From: a bacterium
Lineage (GTDB): Bacteria > AUK180
DNA: 6,590 bases
Direction of reading: 5' to 3'
NCBI GenBank assembly: GCA_021162505.1
Contig: JAGGYO010000125.1
Location: 1 to 6,590, forward strand
Shown: positions 1 to 6,361 of the stretch, one piece after another
How the letters are laid out: each line of letters opens with the position of its first letter
How positions within the stretch are numbered: position 1 is the stretch's first letter
Made by a program: the position numbers and the translations under genes
The notes under the pieces: model-generated
Told to the model about the DNA's origin: nothing
Database searches by the model: none
What the model saw: the letters and a program-made list of their open reading frames with translations, nothing else

Positions 1-89
1 ATTATTACTTTATCTAACTTTTCAATATAATTTCCAGATTTATACAAAGTAATTTTTACTTCTTTCAGTGGATCAAATTTTTTATTCAT
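1..89 (-). CDS. fdhD: Probable FdhD, formate dehydrogenase sulfurtransferase (N-terminal part, cut by window edge)
   Basis: An ATG at 89-87 opens a frame that is still open at the window edge (29 complete codons). The product begins MNKKFDPLKEVKITLYKSG and continues NYIEKLDKVI. The 'V-x-I-x-x-x-K-x-G' start followed by 'D-x-V-I' resembles the N-terminus of FdhD proteins, which lead into an 'E-x-P-L-T-I-x-V-N-G' strand; that part would lie outside the window. FdhD passes sulfur from the cysteine desulfurase IscS to the Mo/W bis-MGD cofactor of formate dehydrogenase and is required for activity. The start overlaps the mobA stop (TAATG, one shared base), so the two genes are translationally coupled. 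No strong Shine-Dalgarno is seen. The identification rests on a short, weakly conserved stretch plus a very fitting context. The CxxC motif that would prove it is not in view. Confidence 0.6.
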   Translation of the reverse strand, partial: MNKKFDPLKEVKITLYKSGNYIEKLDKVI

Positions 90-664
90 TAATGTATTAG
101 CCCTATTAGATCCGCTTTTTTATTTATATTTAAAAATGATTTACCTTTCGGATCATATCTTTCCCAAAAATTTATTTCCAATTTTAAAACATTCAAATTA
201 TAAAAAAGATTGCTTATTTTATTGTCCCCTTTTGATATTTGTTGATATAGGGCATCTTTTATTCTCGTATTGTAAATTGCGAACGATGGTTCATAAAATC
301 CATTGTTGTTCGGAACAATTATATCATAATCATTAGCTTTGGGGATCTGTTCTATCATTGCATCCACTAATTCTCTTTTAATAAAAGGCATATCCCCACC
401 TATTATGAATATATATTTTCTATCGATTTTTGTCAAGGCGGTATATATTCCTCTGATGGGACCTTTACCAACATCCAGGTCATTTATTACCATAATATTT
501 TTTTCTGTATATTTTTTGCCGATTATGTATTTGTCATAACAGAAGGGAAGTACCTCTAAAACACGGTTCAAAATTGTTTTATTTCCTATTTTATAAATCA
601 GTTTATTTTCACCGAAGCGGGTACTTAACCCTCCTGTAAGGATCGCAAAAGATAGATTATTTAT
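89..664 (-). CDS. mobA: MobA, molybdenum cofactor guanylyltransferase, with a non-standard or missing start codon
   Basis: MobA transfers GMP from GTP to molybdopterin, making the MGD cofactor that the neighbouring formate dehydrogenase needs; it acts in the cytoplasm. Family motifs appear in order: the nucleotide-binding loop LTGGLSTRFGENK (residues 9-21 from 664), GPIRGIYTAL in the position of the family's GPLxGI, GGDMPF for metal and GTP binding, YEPSFAIY, and the C-terminal FLNINKKADL. The first conventional start is TTG at 571, giving 160 aa, but this would delete the essential LTGG loop. The frame is open upstream to 673 (TAG at 676-674) and contains no ATG, GTG or TTG before the loop. 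I place the start at ATA (664-662), giving 191 aa, the usual family length; an AGG lies 5 nt upstream. This overlaps the end of the channel stump by 8 nt. A lost start through deletion is as likely as true ATA initiation. The product identity is secure; the start is not. Confidence 0.85.
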   Translation of the reverse strand: MNNLSFAILTGGLSTRFGENKLIYKIGNKTILNRVLEVLPFCYDKYIIGKKYTEKNIMVINDLDVGKGPIRGIYTALTKIDRKYIFIIGGDMPFIKRELVDAMIEQIPKANDYDIIVPNNNGFYEPSFAIYNTRIKDALYQQISKGDNKISNLFYNLNVLKLEINFWERYDPKGKSFLNINKKADLIGLIH

Positions 665-911
665 CTTTACCTGCTATAACTACAAGCATAAGTCCTACGG
701 AAAATACAGAACCCATTAATAACTTTTTTACTCCGATTGGCGTTTCCCCCAAACCAATCATCGTAGCAAGTTCACCACCAAAACCGATAAAAGCACCGGC
801 TAAGAAACCCAAAATAAGAAGTTTCCACCATTTCCCGGTAGCTTTTTTCATGCAAATGTCTTTTGACAATAATTCAGCGATATTTGCAGGTGTTCTACAC
901 GCATCATTCAT
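657..911 (-). pseudogene. fdhC: Truncated formate/nitrite transporter (FNT/FdhC family), N-terminal 84 residues only
   Basis: The product starts MNDACRTPANIAELL and carries two hydrophobic segments: residues about 28-52 (WWKLLILGFLAGAFIGFGGE and on) and about 62-80 (KKLLMGSVFSVGLMLVVIAG). This is the beginning of pentameric FNT channels, which move formate or nitrite across the inner membrane. Family members run to about 250-285 residues with six membrane helices and continue after 'V-I-A-G' with the conserved 'A-E-L-F-T-G-N'. Here the protein reads KDK and stops at 659-657. The downstream DNA in every frame belongs to mobA, so about 70 percent of the gene is absent rather than frameshifted. 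Translation signals are intact: an AGGAGG at 922-917 overlaps the fdhA stop, 5 nt before the ATG. I call it a pseudogene left by a deletion. A functional 84-residue peptide is possible but has no family precedent that I know. Confidence 0.82.
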
Positions 912-920
912 AATAACCTC

Positions 921-3614
921 CTATATTTTTATTATATTGCATGCTGCAACTTTAAATTCAGGTATCTTTGCTTTTGGATCAAGGGCATCGTTTGTAAGAC
1001 GATTTGCCGCTGCTTCAGCAAAGTGGAACGGTATAAATACAGATCCAACACAAACCCGATCCGAGATTTTCACTTTTGTAATGATCTCACCTCTTCGAGA
1101 AACTATTTTAACCATCTCCCCGTCATTTATACCCAATTTTTTGCAATCCGCTTCCGATATTTCAGCATAACCAGTATTGACAAAGGAATTTAATGCATTA
1201 ACCTTTCTGCTCATTGTTCCCGTATGATAATGGAACAAAATCCTTCCCGTTGATAGTATGAACGGATATTCTTCATCAGGTATCTCAGCAGGTGGAATAA
1301 AATCAACAGGTGTAAATGAACCCTTTCCCCTTGAAAAATTTCCATCTTTATAGAGATAGGGTGTACCATTATGTTCATTATTGGGACAGGGCCATTGCAA
1401 ACCAATATCTATTCTCTCCGGCCTGATTCCTCCATAGATTGGTGTCAACTTATTTATCTCTCTTAATATATCCCATGGATCTTTGTAATTCTTCTCATAA
1501 TCCATTCTATTTGAAATAAGCTGCACGATCTCCCAATCATCCTTTGTTCCTTCAAGAGGTTCTAAAACTTTTCTTACCCTTTGAAGTCTTCGTTCCGTAT
1601 TTGTAAATGTTCCATCTTTTTCAAGTGCCCCTCGGCTTGGTAAAACTACATTAGCAAATTTTGCTGTCTCAGTTAAAAAGATATCCTGAACTACCAAAAA
1701 TTCTATTTTTTTTAATGCTTCTTCAACATGATTTAAATTGGGATCTGATACCATGGGGTTTTCACCCATTACATAGAGCCCTTTTAATTTGCCCTCGCTG
1801 GCAGCGCTCATTATTTCAATCACTGTAAGTCCTATTTTATTGTCAAGTTTTACACCCCAAGCTTTTTCAAATTTTTGTTGTATTGCAGGATCATCTACTT
1901 TTTGATAACCTGTGTAAACATTTGGAAGTGCGCCCAAGTCACAAGCTCCTTGAACATTATTTTGACCCCTTAACGGGTTCACCCCAGTTGCAGGTCTTCC
2001 GATCTGACCAGCGATCATTGCAAGATTTGCAAGTGAAAGCACATTATCGGTTCCAGTGGTATGTTGTGTAATACCCATGGAAAAAACAATAGAAGCATTT
2101 TTTGCCCTTGCATAAGCTCTTGCTGTAAAATAAAGTTTTTCTTCTGGAACTCCTGTTATCTCTGATACTTTTTCAGGTGTATATTTCTCAATTACCTTTA
2201 CAAAATCATCAAAACCTTCCGTATGCTCCTCTATAAATTTTTTTGCATATAATTTTTCTTTATAAATAATATGCATTAATCCATTTATTAATGCAACATC
2301 AGTCCCGTTTTTTTGCTGTAAATGGACCTTTGCATATTTTGTCAGGTCAATTTTTCTTGGATCTGCAACAATCAGGACAGCACTTTTTTTAACAGCATTT
2401 TTTATGAATGTGGAAATAACAGGATGAGCTTCAGTGGTATTTGAACCGATTACAAAAATACAATCACTATCTTTAAATCCAGTATTCGTATTTGTCATTG
2501 CACCTGAACCAAAAGCCTTTGTAAGTCCTGCAATTGTTGAGGCATGACATAATCTGGCACAATGATCTACATTATTCGTTCCAAAAACCGTTCTTATAAA
2601 TTTTTGAAAGATATAATTTTCCTCGTTTGTACATTTTGCGGAGGAAAGTCCAGCAAGAGAATCAGGTCCGAACTTTTGCTTTATCTCCATGAATTTTTTT
2701 GCAACAAGATCCAGAGCTTCATCCCAACTTGCTTCTCTAAACTCACCATTTTCTTTTATTAGCGGAGTTGTTATTCTTTCCGGAGAATGGATGTATTCAT
2801 GAGCAAATCTACCCTTTACACATAAACGCCCCTCATTTGCTGGTGCATCAACACCCTCAACCTTAATTATCTCGTTATCTTTCTTATAAATATTTAATTG
2901 GCACCCGACACCACAATATTCACATGTTGTTTGAACCTTTTCCAATTCCCATGTTCTGCCCTTTCCTATTGCATCCTTTGGTAATAATGCTCCAACGGGA
3001 CATGCCTGAACACATTCACCACAGCCGTCGCAATCCGAATCTCCCCATTTGCCGTTTAAACCTGCCCAAACAATTTCATTGTTACCGCGATAAGCCATAT
3101 CAATGATATGTTTTCCTTGAATTTCATCACATGCTTTGATACATATATAACATTTTATACACTTCTGTGGATCATACTGTAAAACAGGTGAAGAATCTTC
3201 TAATTTTAAAGTTTTATCATATATATTGGGATAGATTTCAGAATTTAAATCGATGTGATACCTGTAAGCAAGGGTTTCAAGTTCACAATCCCCGCTCTTA
3301 TCACAGGTCATACAATCATGTTTATGCTGGGATAAGATCAGATTTAGGATTCCTTTTCTGTACTCTTCAATTTCATCGGTGAAAAGTTCGATGTCCATTC
3401 CCTCCGTAACCGTAGTGGTACAAGAGGTTTCCAATTTCTGAGCACCTTTTCTCTTAAAGACGCATAATCGACATGAACCTGTGGGACTTACTTTTTCGTA
3501 AAAACAAAGCCCCGGAACATCATAACCTGCATTTCTGAATTCCTTTAATAAATTTTCACCTTTTCTTAAATATACCTCATTACCATCAACTATAACTTTG
3601 ACTTTCTCGCTCAT
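921..3614 (-). CDS. fdhA: Formate dehydrogenase catalytic subunit with NuoG-like Fe-S N-terminus (cysteine type)
   Basis: This 897-residue cytoplasmic enzyme oxidises formate to CO2 (or the reverse) at a Mo/W bis-MGD centre. From the N-terminus: a [2Fe-2S] domain (C37, C48, C51, C65); a NuoG-type His-Cys [4Fe-4S] site (H97, C101, C104, C110); two ferredoxin [4Fe-4S] motifs (C152/155/158/162 and C195/198/201/205); and the molybdopterin oxidoreductase [4Fe-4S] motif (C231, C234, C238, C265). The metal ligand lies in HCARLCHAST: C356, encoded by TGT, where selenoenzymes have Sec, followed by the catalytic H357. The C-terminal cofactor-cap domain ends with the typical NRLTNDALDPKAKIPEFKV. Length and domain order match NAD-linked soluble FdhA/FdsA. 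The ATG has an AAAGGAGAG upstream, inside the 16-nt gap after nuoEF, which supplies the NADH-reducing partner. No frameshift or missing ligand is seen. Tungsten instead of molybdenum cannot be excluded. Confidence 0.95.
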   Translation of the reverse strand: MSEKVKVIVDGNEVYLRKGENLLKEFRNAGYDVPGLCFYEKVSPTGSCRLCVFKRKGAQKLETSCTTTVTEGMDIELFTDEIEEYRKGILNLILSQHKHDCMTCDKSGDCELETLAYRYHIDLNSEIYPNIYDKTLKLEDSSPVLQYDPQKCIKCYICIKACDEIQGKHIIDMAYRGNNEIVWAGLNGKWGDSDCDGCGECVQACPVGALLPKDAIGKGRTWELEKVQTTCEYCGVGCQLNIYKKDNEIIKVEGVDAPANEGRLCVKGRFAHEYIHSPERITTPLIKENGEFREASWDEALDLVAKKFMEIKQKFGPDSLAGLSSAKCTNEENYIFQKFIRTVFGTNNVDHCARLCHASTIAGLTKAFGSGAMTNTNTGFKDSDCIFVIGSNTTEAHPVISTFIKNAVKKSAVLIVADPRKIDLTKYAKVHLQQKNGTDVALINGLMHIIYKEKLYAKKFIEEHTEGFDDFVKVIEKYTPEKVSEITGVPEEKLYFTARAYARAKNASIVFSMGITQHTTGTDNVLSLANLAMIAGQIGRPATGVNPLRGQNNVQGACDLGALPNVYTGYQKVDDPAIQQKFEKAWGVKLDNKIGLTVIEIMSAASEGKLKGLYVMGENPMVSDPNLNHVEEALKKIEFLVVQDIFLTETAKFANVVLPSRGALEKDGTFTNTERRLQRVRKVLEPLEGTKDDWEIVQLISNRMDYEKNYKDPWDILREINKLTPIYGGIRPERIDIGLQWPCPNNEHNGTPYLYKDGNFSRGKGSFTPVDFIPPAEIPDEEYPFILSTGRILFHYHTGTMSRKVNALNSFVNTGYAEISEADCKKLGINDGEMVKIVSRRGEIITKVKISDRVCVGSVFIPFHFAEAAANRLTNDALDPKAKIPEFKVAACNIIKI

Positions 3615-3630
3615 ATGCAGCTCTCCTTTA

Positions 3631-5349
3631 CTATTTTTTTAACTCATCTTTAAAATACTTATAGGCAGTGGAAAGAGGCATAATCGGAGATTGCCCAAGA
3701 GCACAAAGTGATGTTTCCTTCATTGTTTGTGATATCTTCAATATTGTTTTCCATTCATTTCCTTGCAAATTTTTGCCTGTTTTTATTTTTTTAAGTAAAT
3801 TGAGTATTGTGGGATTTCCTGCCCTGCAAGGAAAACATTTTCCGCAGGATTCGTGAGTAAAGAACTCCATTATATTTATCAATAGGTCAAGAATATCAAC
3901 ATCCTCATCCAAAACCTTGATCGCACCAGAACCGATTGTTAGTTCCTTCGCCGAAAAATTTTCATAGCTTATCTTTTCATCAAAAAGATATTCTGGAATA
4001 AATACACCTGCTGCACCTCCGACAAGGGCTCCTTTAATTTTTTTATCATTTTTTACTCCATCAGCAAAGTCAAATATTAATTCCCTGAGTGTAATTCCAA
4101 ACGGTGCCTCAACAAGCCCAGTATTCTTTGTTTTTCCGCTTATTCCAAATATTTTTGTACCACAGGATTTCTCCGTACCAAAACCCTTAAACCAATCGGC
4201 ACTTTTTAAAACGATATTCGGGATATTTGCGAGTGTTTCCACATTATTCACTACCGTTGGAATTTGATAAATTCCTTTTACCCCTGGGAAAGGCGGCTTT
4301 ATTCTTGGATTGCCCCTTTTCCCTTCCAATGATTCTATCTGTGCAGTTTCCTCTCCTACAACATAAGAGCCTGCACCGATCTTAATATCAATATCAAAAG
4401 AAAAATCACTTCCCAATATATTTTTTCCTAAGAATCCTTTTTCTTTGACTTGTGCAATGGCTTTTTTTATTATTCCAATGGCATGTTGGTATTCACCTCG
4501 AATATAAATATAACCCTTTGATGCACCTATTGCGTATCCCGCTAAGATAATGCCTTCAATGACTTTATGGGGATCACCTTCAAGCAGCGGTCTGTCTTTA
4601 AATGTTCCAGGTTCGCCTTCATCAGCATTACAAAGGATATACTTCTCTCCCTTTAATGGCACAGTGAACGACCATTTTAATCCGGTTGGAAAGCCAGCGC
4701 CACCACGACCCCTTAAACCCGAATTTTTAACCTCTTCTAAAACAGTTTCAGGGGTCATATTTTGTATTGCTTTTTCAAGTGCTTTATATCTGTTATCTAT
4801 ATGGAACGGATCAATTTTTCCCATGTTCTCAAGCACATTTAATGTTTGTTTTTCTCGTTTTAAAAGTTTATCGCATAAATAGGACTCATTTTTATATTCA
4901 CCGCTTTTAACTTCTTCAAGAATTAGATCAATCTTTTCATCGGTTAAATTTCCATATACATTATCATTGATCATCATTGCCGGCGCCATTCCACAGAGCC
5001 CCAAACACCCCACCTGTTCCAATATGAATAATCCGTCTTTTGTGGTTTCGCCTACATTAATGTTTAGTTTTTCTTTGATCTTTTTAATAATGTTACCTGC
5101 TCCGTTTATATGGCATGCAGTTGAACGGCAGATTTTTATTATATACTTTCCTCTTGGTTTAGTAGAGAACATTGTATAGAAGCTTATAACTCCAAATATT
5201 TCAGAAAGTGAAATATTTAAAAACTTTGCAACCTTTTTAATATTGTCCTGTGAAAGGTAATTTTGCGGATCAGTATTTTGAATATCATGCAAAATAGAGA
5301 TCAGATTCTCTTTTTTTGTTTCATACTTTTTTAGGATCTCATCTACCAT
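3631..5349 (-). CDS. NAD-reducing diaphorase subunit of formate dehydrogenase: NuoE-NuoF fusion
   Basis: The 572-residue product joins two proteins that are usually separate. Residues 1-150 are a complete NuoE/HydC-type thioredoxin-fold protein with four [2Fe-2S] cysteines (C74, C79, C115, C119). A linker rich in charged residues (about 150-185) leads into NuoF/HydB: the FMN loop GLRGRGGAGFPTGLKW (211-226), the NADH/FMN segment NADEGEPGTFKDR (241-253), GEETAQIESLEGKRGNPR (332-349), and the C-terminal [4Fe-4S] site (C502, C505, C508, C549). It lacks the extra C-terminal ferredoxin domain of bifurcating-hydrogenase HydB. It should take electrons from FdhA and reduce NAD (or run in reverse). It is the first gene of the operon; its ATG has AGGAG 7 nt upstream. 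No ribosome site is evident at M176, where a separate NuoF might start, so I read it as a true fusion and not two overlapping genes. Confidence 0.93.
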   Translation of the reverse strand: MVDEILKKYETKKENLISILHDIQNTDPQNYLSQDNIKKVAKFLNISLSEIFGVISFYTMFSTKPRGKYIIKICRSTACHINGAGNIIKKIKEKLNINVGETTKDGLFILEQVGCLGLCGMAPAMMINDNVYGNLTDEKIDLILEEVKSGEYKNESYLCDKLLKREKQTLNVLENMGKIDPFHIDNRYKALEKAIQNMTPETVLEEVKNSGLRGRGGAGFPTGLKWSFTVPLKGEKYILCNADEGEPGTFKDRPLLEGDPHKVIEGIILAGYAIGASKGYIYIRGEYQHAIGIIKKAIAQVKEKGFLGKNILGSDFSFDIDIKIGAGSYVVGEETAQIESLEGKRGNPRIKPPFPGVKGIYQIPTVVNNVETLANIPNIVLKSADWFKGFGTEKSCGTKIFGISGKTKNTGLVEAPFGITLRELIFDFADGVKNDKKIKGALVGGAAGVFIPEYLFDEKISYENFSAKELTIGSGAIKVLDEDVDILDLLINIMEFFTHESCGKCFPCRAGNPTILNLLKKIKTGKNLQGNEWKTILKISQTMKETSLCALGQSPIMPLSTAYKYFKDELKK

Positions 5350-5364
5350 AATACCACTCCTTTT

Positions 5365-5389
5365 TAAAAATTCAAATTGTGAATTTTTA
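5365..5389. promoter_or_regulatory. Perfect 10-bp inverted repeat in the leader just before the nuoEF Shine-Dalgarno
   Basis: On the minus strand TAAAAATTCA (5389-5380) and TGAATTTTTA (5374-5365) are exact reverse complements separated by CAATT. The repeat ends a few bases before the AAAGGAG of nuoEF. It could be an operator or a weak RNA hairpin covering the ribosome site. On the plus strand the nearby TTGTGAATTTTTACAA (5377-5392) vaguely recalls the NADH-sensing repressor Rex (TTGTGAAATATTTCACAA), which would suit an NAD-linked enzyme. However, spacing and half-site symmetry differ, so that link is only suggestive. Confidence 0.4.
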
Positions 5390-5406
5390 CAAGATCTTTT
5401 AAACTT

Positions 5407-5435
5407 ATATTAACATATTTTTTTATTTTTGTTAA
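5407..5435 (-). promoter_or_regulatory. Possible second, closer promoter for the operon
   Basis: On the minus strand, TTAACA (5435-5430) lies 17 nt from TAATAT (5412-5407). The -35 matches 5 of 6 consensus bases and the -10 matches 4 of 6. It would start transcripts near 5400. In DNA this AT-rich such matches arise by chance, so it ranks below the promoter at 5497-5525. Confidence 0.3.
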
Positions 5436-5496
5436 CCTCTTCTCGCAATTTCATTGTTTTTTTTTGTATATTTATACTCCATTTTTTTCTTATTTT

Positions 5497-5525
5497 ATTA
5501 TAAGTTTTTTTTTCATTAAAATCAA
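5497..5525 (-). promoter_or_regulatory. Probable sigma70-type promoter of the formate dehydrogenase operon
   Basis: On the minus strand, TTGATT (5525-5520) is followed by a 17-nt spacer and a perfect TATAAT (5502-5497). Transcription would start near 5490, giving a 5' leader of about 140 nt before the nuoEF start at 5349. The leader is AT-rich. The same -35 hexamer, spacer and -10 occur at the plus-strand promoter at 5990-6018, which supports the reading. Confidence 0.65.
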
Positions 5526-5581
5526 CTTTTTCCCTGTTGACTTTCATTTTGCCAATAACCAGTACTTAGTACTTCTTTCGT

Positions 5582-5620
5582 GTCATTCAGAGCAATTGGA
5601 AATTGCGTAGGAATCTCATT
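5582..5620. repeat. Degenerate intergenic repeat unit with a small palindrome
   Basis: The unit reads GTCATTCAGAGC, then GCAATT-GGA-AATTGC (perfect 6-bp arms, 5592-5606), then GTAGGAATCTCATT. It resembles the widespread 'GTCATTCTGAGC...GAATCTCA' intergenic repeat family, as I remember it. The function of such units is unknown. Confidence 0.4.
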
Positions 5621-5645
5621 ATTTGAAGTTCCGAGTCCCGAATCT

Positions 5646-5671
5646 GTCATTCCTGCGAAAATCGGAATCCA
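5646..5671. repeat. Degenerate GTCATTCC...GGAATCC palindromic repeat unit
   Basis: GTCATTCCTGCG is followed by AAAATCGGAATCCA. The arms ATTCC and GGAAT pair around a short centre. It resembles the common 'GTCATTCCCGCGAAAGCGGGAATCCA' dispersed palindrome, with a decayed stem. Confidence 0.45.
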
Positions 5672-5691
5672 TCTTTTGATTTTTTCTTAAG

Positions 5692-5767
5692 TTTTTATTT
5701 CCTCATTTACTCTTATACTCATCCTCCCATTCACTCATCTACTCATACACCCATCAACTTATTAAAT
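5692..5767. repeat. G-free low-complexity tract with repeated ACTCAT words
   Basis: The plus strand contains no G over 76 bases. CTCAT occurs at 5702-5706, 5718-5722, 5734-5738 and 5742-5746, mostly as ACTCAT. No fixed period is kept, so this is a degenerate simple-sequence tract, not an array. Confidence 0.6.
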
Positions 5768-5835
5768 GACTTTGTCACTTTTGACCTTCGCCTTTTGACT
5801 GATATATAGCGTAGGGATTTCATTTCTTCCCCGTC

Positions 5836-5858
5836 ATTATCGGATTTGATCCGATAAT
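5836..5858. repeat. Perfect palindromic intergenic repeat (10-bp arms, 3-nt loop)
   Basis: ATTATCGGAT (5836-5845) and ATCCGATAAT (5849-5858) are exact reverse complements around TTG. The flanks GTC and CCAG make it an AT-rich version of the well-known 'GTCAT...TTGA...ATCCAG' dispersed palindrome. It has no T-run of a terminator type. Confidence 0.6.
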
Positions 5859-5903
5859 CCAGTATTTGAAATTTCTTAATTCTTCATTTTCCATTTATAT
5901 CCC

Positions 5904-5970
5904 GTTATTGCGAGGGAGGTGCCTGGATTCGGATATTTCAAAAGTGTGGCAATCTCAAATAGAGATTCTT
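5904..5970. repeat. Degenerate GTTATTGCGAGG...GGCAATCTC repeat unit
   Basis: GTTATTGCGAGG at the left and GTGGCAATCTC at the right resemble the 'GTCATTGCGAGGAGC...GAAGCAATCTC' intergenic family, with ATTGC and GCAAT as far-apart pairing ends. An additional small inverted repeat AATCTC-AAATA-GAGATT lies at 5951-5967. Confidence 0.4.
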
Positions 5971-5989
5971 ACGGAATTTTTCAAAATCC

Positions 5990-6018
5990 TTGATTTTTTA
6001 GATAGTTTAGATTATAAT
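5990..6018 (+). promoter_or_regulatory. Sigma70-type promoter of the small exported-protein ORF
   Basis: TTGATT (5990-5995), a 17-nt spacer, and a perfect TATAAT (6013-6018). Transcription would begin near 6025, only about 11 nt before the ATG and just in front of the GGAGG, giving a very short leader. Confidence 0.65.
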
Positions 6019-6035
6019 ACCGTGATGGAGGTTTT

Positions 6036-6197
6036 ATGAAGTTCTCAAAACTCTATTTGTCAATTGTTTTTTTGATTATGTTATCACCTTTTATTACAGC
6101 AGAAGAGCAAAATTCCAAAAGCAATGATATTGAATACAATTTAAGTACACTACAACTTAAATTTGGGAACGGTGGTAGAAAAAGTAGAAATTTTTAA
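6036..6197 (+). CDS. Small protein with N-terminal signal peptide, probably truncated by a repeat insertion
   Basis: This 53-codon ORF has a GGAGG (6027-6031) 4 nt before the ATG and a consensus promoter just upstream, so it is likely transcribed and translated. The product starts MKFSKLYLSIVFLIMLSPF followed by ITAEEQ: a short basic start, a hydrophobic core at residues about 6-20, and a plausible signal peptidase site after ITA. That suggests export. The remaining 30 residues are polar (NSKSNDIEYNLSTLQLKFGN) and I recognise no family. The last residues, GGRKSRNF, are encoded by the left end of the 151-bp inverted-repeat element at 6170-6320. The natural C-terminus has therefore probably been lost and this is the remnant of a longer secreted or periplasmic protein. 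No continuation of recognisable coding sequence is found after the element. Confidence 0.55.
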   Translation: MKFSKLYLSIVFLIMLSPFITAEEQNSKSNDIEYNLSTLQLKFGNGGRKSRNF

Positions 6198-6320
6198 TAT
6201 AATGCCGAATAATACAATATTTAAAGTAAATTTAATGAAAATTCCCTTAAATTGATATATTATTTATAATTTATTTTATATTAGTGCTATTTTTCAATTT
6301 TTCTACTTTTTCTACCACCG
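6170..6320. mobile_element. MITE-like element, 151 bp, with 21-bp perfect terminal inverted repeats
   Basis: The left end CGGTGGTAGAAAAAGTAGAA plus A (6170-6190) is exactly reverse-complemented at 6300-6320. The 109-bp interior is very AT-rich and has no gene. This is the form of a non-autonomous miniature inverted-repeat transposable element. It sits in the 3' part of the small ORF. I see no clear target-site duplication at the ends, so the exact boundaries are uncertain. A long RNA hairpin with the same arms is an alternative. Confidence 0.5.
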
Positions 6321-6361
6321 CATATGTTATCATTAAAGAAATGGAACCTATTTTGATGAAA

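Larger units (their letters stand above)
5541..5980. other. Gene-free spacer made of degenerate short repeats
   Basis: No frame here carries a convincing gene. The stretch is a patchwork of short text-like repeats: a tandem AGTACTT pair (5561-5574), several palindromic units beginning GTCATT or GTTATT, TTTTGAC-type words (5780-5800), and a G-free tract. It separates the leftward formate dehydrogenase operon from the rightward small gene. The palindromic units and the tract are listed separately. Confidence 0.6.

Noticed and set aside
850..1170. Plus-strand open frame of 106 codons opposite the ends of fdhA and the channel stump.
   Set aside because: It is antisense to the strongly conserved FdhA C-terminus and to the FNT fragment, and its translation shows no recognisable family.
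1211..1405. Minus-strand 64-codon frame inside fdhA.
   Set aside because: It is an out-of-frame shadow of the FdhA C-terminal domain.
4550..4882. Plus-strand open frame of 110 codons opposite nuoEF.
   Set aside because: It is antisense to the FMN-binding part of NuoF, which is highly conserved, and has no ribosome site or family resemblance.
5582..5970. A CRISPR array was considered for the repeat-rich spacer.
   Set aside because: The units differ in sequence and length, the spacing is irregular, and no direct repeat of 20 bases or more recurs.
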